From: Bacillota bacterium
Lineage (GTDB): Bacteria; Bacillota; Clostridia; Acetivibrionales; DTU013
Direction: 5' to 3'
Length of the DNA stretch: 64,000 nt
NCBI GenBank assembly: GCA_023435925.1
Contig: JAEZLF010000310.1
Span: 1-64,000 of the forward strand
Part shown: in pieces, positions 62,284 to 64,000 of the stretch
How the letters are laid out: every line of letters starts with the position of its first letter
Position numbering within the stretch: the stretch's first letter is position 1
Translations under genes and position numbers: made by a program
The notes under the pieces: model-generated
The model's input: the letters and a program-made list of their open reading frames with translations, nothing else
The model's database searches: none
What the model was told of the DNA's origin: nothing

Positions 62284-62467
62284 AAATTGTATCATAAAGT
62301 AAGTTTATTGTAAATTATTTCCATTATTTTGAGGAAATATAGTTGTATTTATCATTTCTTGTAATATAATATTTTATAATTGTTTTATTTAAATACTGAA
62401 TCCGACAGATGTAGTTTATACATAAATTACAGATTTCAGAGATACAATATAATCGGAGGTGTTTTGA

Positions 62468-62539
62468 ATGGTATTACTATTCGTATGTTCCTGTTTATAT
62501 GTTGGTATTGAACTTGCGTATTTAATAGCTACAAAATAA
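62468..62539 (+). CDS. 23-residue hydrophobic peptide
   Basis: MVLLFVCSCLYVGIELAYLI plus ATK, with GGAGGTG 7 bases upstream. The strong ribosome site and a membrane-length hydrophobic stretch make it a credible micro-protein; toxin-like or regulatory peptides have this form. Nothing else supports a role. Confidence 0.45.
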   Translation: MVLLFVCSCLYVGIELAYLIATK

Positions 62540-62694
62540 ATCAACGTCTCTACTATCGTTAATTTAATAGAGCACTTAATAGATTTCAACTATATTGAGC
62601 CTTTTTTAAAGTTATTATTTTATAGTTTTTCACTTACGAAATCATTTTTTATTACTAAGTAAAGATAGCAAGAAAAATGCAAAAAAAAAAAAAA

Positions 62695-62712
62695 ATAGCC
62701 TTCACCGGCTAT
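62695..62712 (-). terminator. Terminator after the 88-residue gene
   Basis: ATAGCC-N6-GGCTAT stem followed by a run of at least 13 T on the minus strand. Confidence 0.88.
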
Positions 62713-62723
62713 TCATTATTAAT

Positions 62724-62990
62724 TTACTCATCTTTGATTCTTACATATGTAAGATCAATATCTTCCGGATATTCAATTTGCAATTCTCTATTTGATACTA
62801 TACTGTCAATATGTGCACCCTTGTATATTATACAAAACATACCTTGATTTAAATTATTATATATATCAACATGATTTCCATCATTATCATAATGATATGC
62901 TATATGGAAATATTGCCCTGTTTTTTTGATAAAAGATATGTTGTGTTTTACCTCTGTCCTTTTAACCTCATAGAGCTTAATATTATCCAT
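62724..62990 (-). CDS. Small phage protein of unknown function
   Basis: 88 residues from ATG 62990 (AGGGGG 6 bases upstream). Strand-rich (NISFIKKTGQYFHIAYHYDNDGNHVDIYNNLNQGMFCIIYKG). Downstream of the AbrB-like gene, probably its operon partner. Confidence 0.55.
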   Translation of the reverse strand: MDNIKLYEVKRTEVKHNISFIKKTGQYFHIAYHYDNDGNHVDIYNNLNQGMFCIIYKGAHIDSIVSNRELQIEYPEDIDLTYVRIKDE

Positions 62991-63044
62991 TATATACCCC
63001 CTGAAATGCATATTAGCAAAATCTACCTTCATTTTGTAAAGATA

Positions 63045-63284
63045 TTATTTCTTCAGTTCTTGCATACAATTTGGGCAAATGTTTTTACCTTTGTATACGG
63101 AAATATCCTTTGCATCTCCGCAAAATATACAAGCCGGCTCGTATTTCTTTAAAATAATAGTTGATTGGTCAACATAAATCTCAAGAGAGTCCTTCTCCGA
63201 AATATCCAAAGTCCTTCTGAGTTCGATCGGGAGAACAACTCTTCCCAGTTCATCAACTTTTCTAACAATTCCTGTAGCTTTCAT
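63045..63284 (-). CDS. AbrB/SpoVT-type regulator with C-terminal zinc-ribbon
   Basis: 79 residues from ATG 63284 (GAGGT before it). The swapped-hairpin DNA-binding domain is clear: MKATGIVRKVDELGRVVLPIELRRTL...DSLEIYVDQSTIILKKYEP. A zinc-ribbon CIFCGDA...CPNC follows. Such proteins are transition-state-type DNA-binding regulators; on a phage it may tie lysogeny to the host growth state. It is the last phage gene before attR. Confidence 0.88.
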   Translation of the reverse strand: MKATGIVRKVDELGRVVLPIELRRTLDISEKDSLEIYVDQSTIILKKYEPACIFCGDAKDISVYKGKNICPNCMQELKK

Positions 63285-63530
63285 ATTATACCTCACATTT
63301 TATTTTATTTTTGTAACTTATGTAAGATATTGTAATATAATAGTAAATTATTGTCAATAGTGGGTGAAAAAAAATAAAAAGTACTTTTGTAGAATACATT
63401 TTTGTTTAATAATAAAAGATGAGCATACAAATCTATATATAACTGCTTCACAGTTGAGTTTTCAAATTTAAATATAAAAGATAATTAATTGGGGTAAATT
63501 AATAATAGCTTATCATGAAAGGACGCTACT

Positions 63531-64000
63531 ATGAAAGAATTTATTGATAATAAATACAAAAATGCAAACCGTTTAATTAACGAAAAATCACCTTACCTAT
63601 TACAACATGCTTACAATCCAGTAGATTGGTATCCTTGGAGTGATGAGGCTTTTCAGAAAGCTGCAAGAGAAAGCAAGCCTGTATTCTTGTCCATAGGCTA
63701 TTCATAGTTGCGGCGTATTATATTTACATGCCATTGGTGTCACGTCATGGAGCAGGAAAGCTTTGAGGATGCTGAAGTTGCTCAGCTACTGAATAAAAAC
63801 TTTGTAGCAATAAAGGTGGACCGGGAAGAACGTCCGGACATTGACAGCATCTATATGTCGGTATGCCAGGCTCTCACCGGCCATGGCGGATGGCCAATGA
63901 CCATCATTATGACTCCGGACAAAAAACCTTTTTTCGCAGGCACATACTTTCCAAAGCATGATCGGATGGGACTACCGGGTATTATGACCATTCTTGAAAG
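63531..64000 (+). pseudogene. yyaL: yyaL-like thioredoxin-domain gene: phage-borne 5' end, attR, host 3' part
   Basis: ATG 63531 has GAAAGGA upstream. Codons 1-58 (NRLINEKSPYLLQHAYNPVDWYPW...PVFLSIGYS) are a third version of the family N-terminus, more AT-rich than the one at 29281. Then 21 bases (TAG TTG CGG CGT ATT ATA TTT) stand before TCHWCHVMEQESFEDAEV, which continues as host gene to the window end. The insert keeps the frame but begins with the stop TAG at 63705-63707. The 21 bases are the outer part of the phage attachment arm. The gene runs off the right edge (full family length is about 680 residues). With the stop the gene should be inactive in the lysogen unless read through or restarted. 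Confidence 0.82.
63713..63739. other. attR (right prophage junction)
   Basis: Phage arm 63713-63733 with the box GTATT at 63715-63719, then the shared core TGGTG 63735-63739 and host sequence CACGTCATGG. The mirror arm is at 29452-29472; the symmetry centre falls on the first two bases of the core, suggesting TG as the crossover pair. Confidence 0.75.

Larger units (their letters stand above)
29450..63737. mobile_element. 34.3 kb siphovirus-type prophage integrated by a serine recombinase
   Basis: Boundaries are set by the split yyaL-like gene and the shared TGGTG core. Contents: serine recombinase at the left end, HK97-type packaging/head module, long-tail genes, holin, a single-chain RNA polymerase, iteron origin, XRE-controlled switch and AbrB-like protein at the right end. 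Nearly all genes are on the minus strand; six to eight short plus-strand genes are exceptions. Composition is more AT-rich than the host. The tail spike has an in-frame stop and no endolysin is seen, so the phage may be defective. Confidence 0.92.

Noticed and set aside
35452..63740. Alternative genetic code in the phage (in-frame TAA in the spike, TAG at 63705)
   Set aside because: Other phage genes end normally on TAA, TAG and TGA, often overlapping the next start, and no tRNA gene was found; two isolated stops are better explained by mutation or junction effects.
1..64000. tRNA or rRNA genes
   Set aside because: I looked for cloverleaf and GGTTCAAATCC-type signals and saw none; attachment is in a protein gene, not a tRNA.

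Overview
The window is a piece of a spore-forming anaerobic Firmicute chromosome (class Clostridia) carrying a 34 kb prophage. The evidence for the host is a corrinoid protein, a 2-oxoacid:ferredoxin oxidoreductase, a [FeFe]-hydrogenase, a spore photoproduct lyase and strong Shine-Dalgarno sites. Host DNA (1-29.45 kb, and again from about 63.74 kb) has mixed base composition. The prophage (about 29.45-63.74 kb) is clearly more AT-rich.

Host part. 1-10 kb: 3' end of a methyltransferase corrinoid protein, a PocR/AraC regulator, a korAB-like oxidoreductase operon with a ferritin-like protein, an AI-2E-type membrane protein, a group-B-like [FeFe]-hydrogenase, a J-like/TPR/SEC-C protein and an HD-domain protein. 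10-14.3 kb: palindromic intergenic elements, then a small basic protein, Ku and a three-domain LigD (NHEJ). 14.4-25 kb: on the minus strand nagB, nagA, an ABC importer (permease, ATPase, lipoprotein) and a tandem-HAD phosphatase. They face a divergent LacI-type regulator fused to a solute-binding-protein domain, with two direct operator-like repeats between. The set looks like import and catabolism of a (phosphorylated) amino sugar. 25-29 kb: a tocopherol-cyclase-like protein, two unknown genes, spore photoproduct lyase, and two 5' fragments of a thioredoxin-domain (YyaL/DUF255) gene.

Prophage. It sits in the CxxC codons of the yyaL-like gene. A large serine recombinase lies right at attL. 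Almost all genes run leftward. From the right end: AbrB-like protein, XRE repressor with a divergent operator/promoter switch, small early genes, an iteron array that looks like a replication origin, a zinc-ribbon Rep-like protein, and a 941-residue single-chain RNA polymerase of the YonO/QDE-1 two-barrel type. Then come a GIY-YIG endonuclease and small unknown genes, the HK97-type packaging/head/tail module (with a -1 frameshift in the tail chaperone), a tail spike broken by an in-frame stop, a PemK/MazF-like gene, a tyrosine recombinase with its own leader-peptide attenuator, and a holin. No DNA polymerase, helicase, SSB or endolysin is recognisable.

The most interesting items are the single-chain RNA polymerase beside the iteron origin, the attachment site inside a gene whose 5' end is present three times (one copy on the phage side of attR), and the recombinase cassette with mutually exclusive RNA hairpins.
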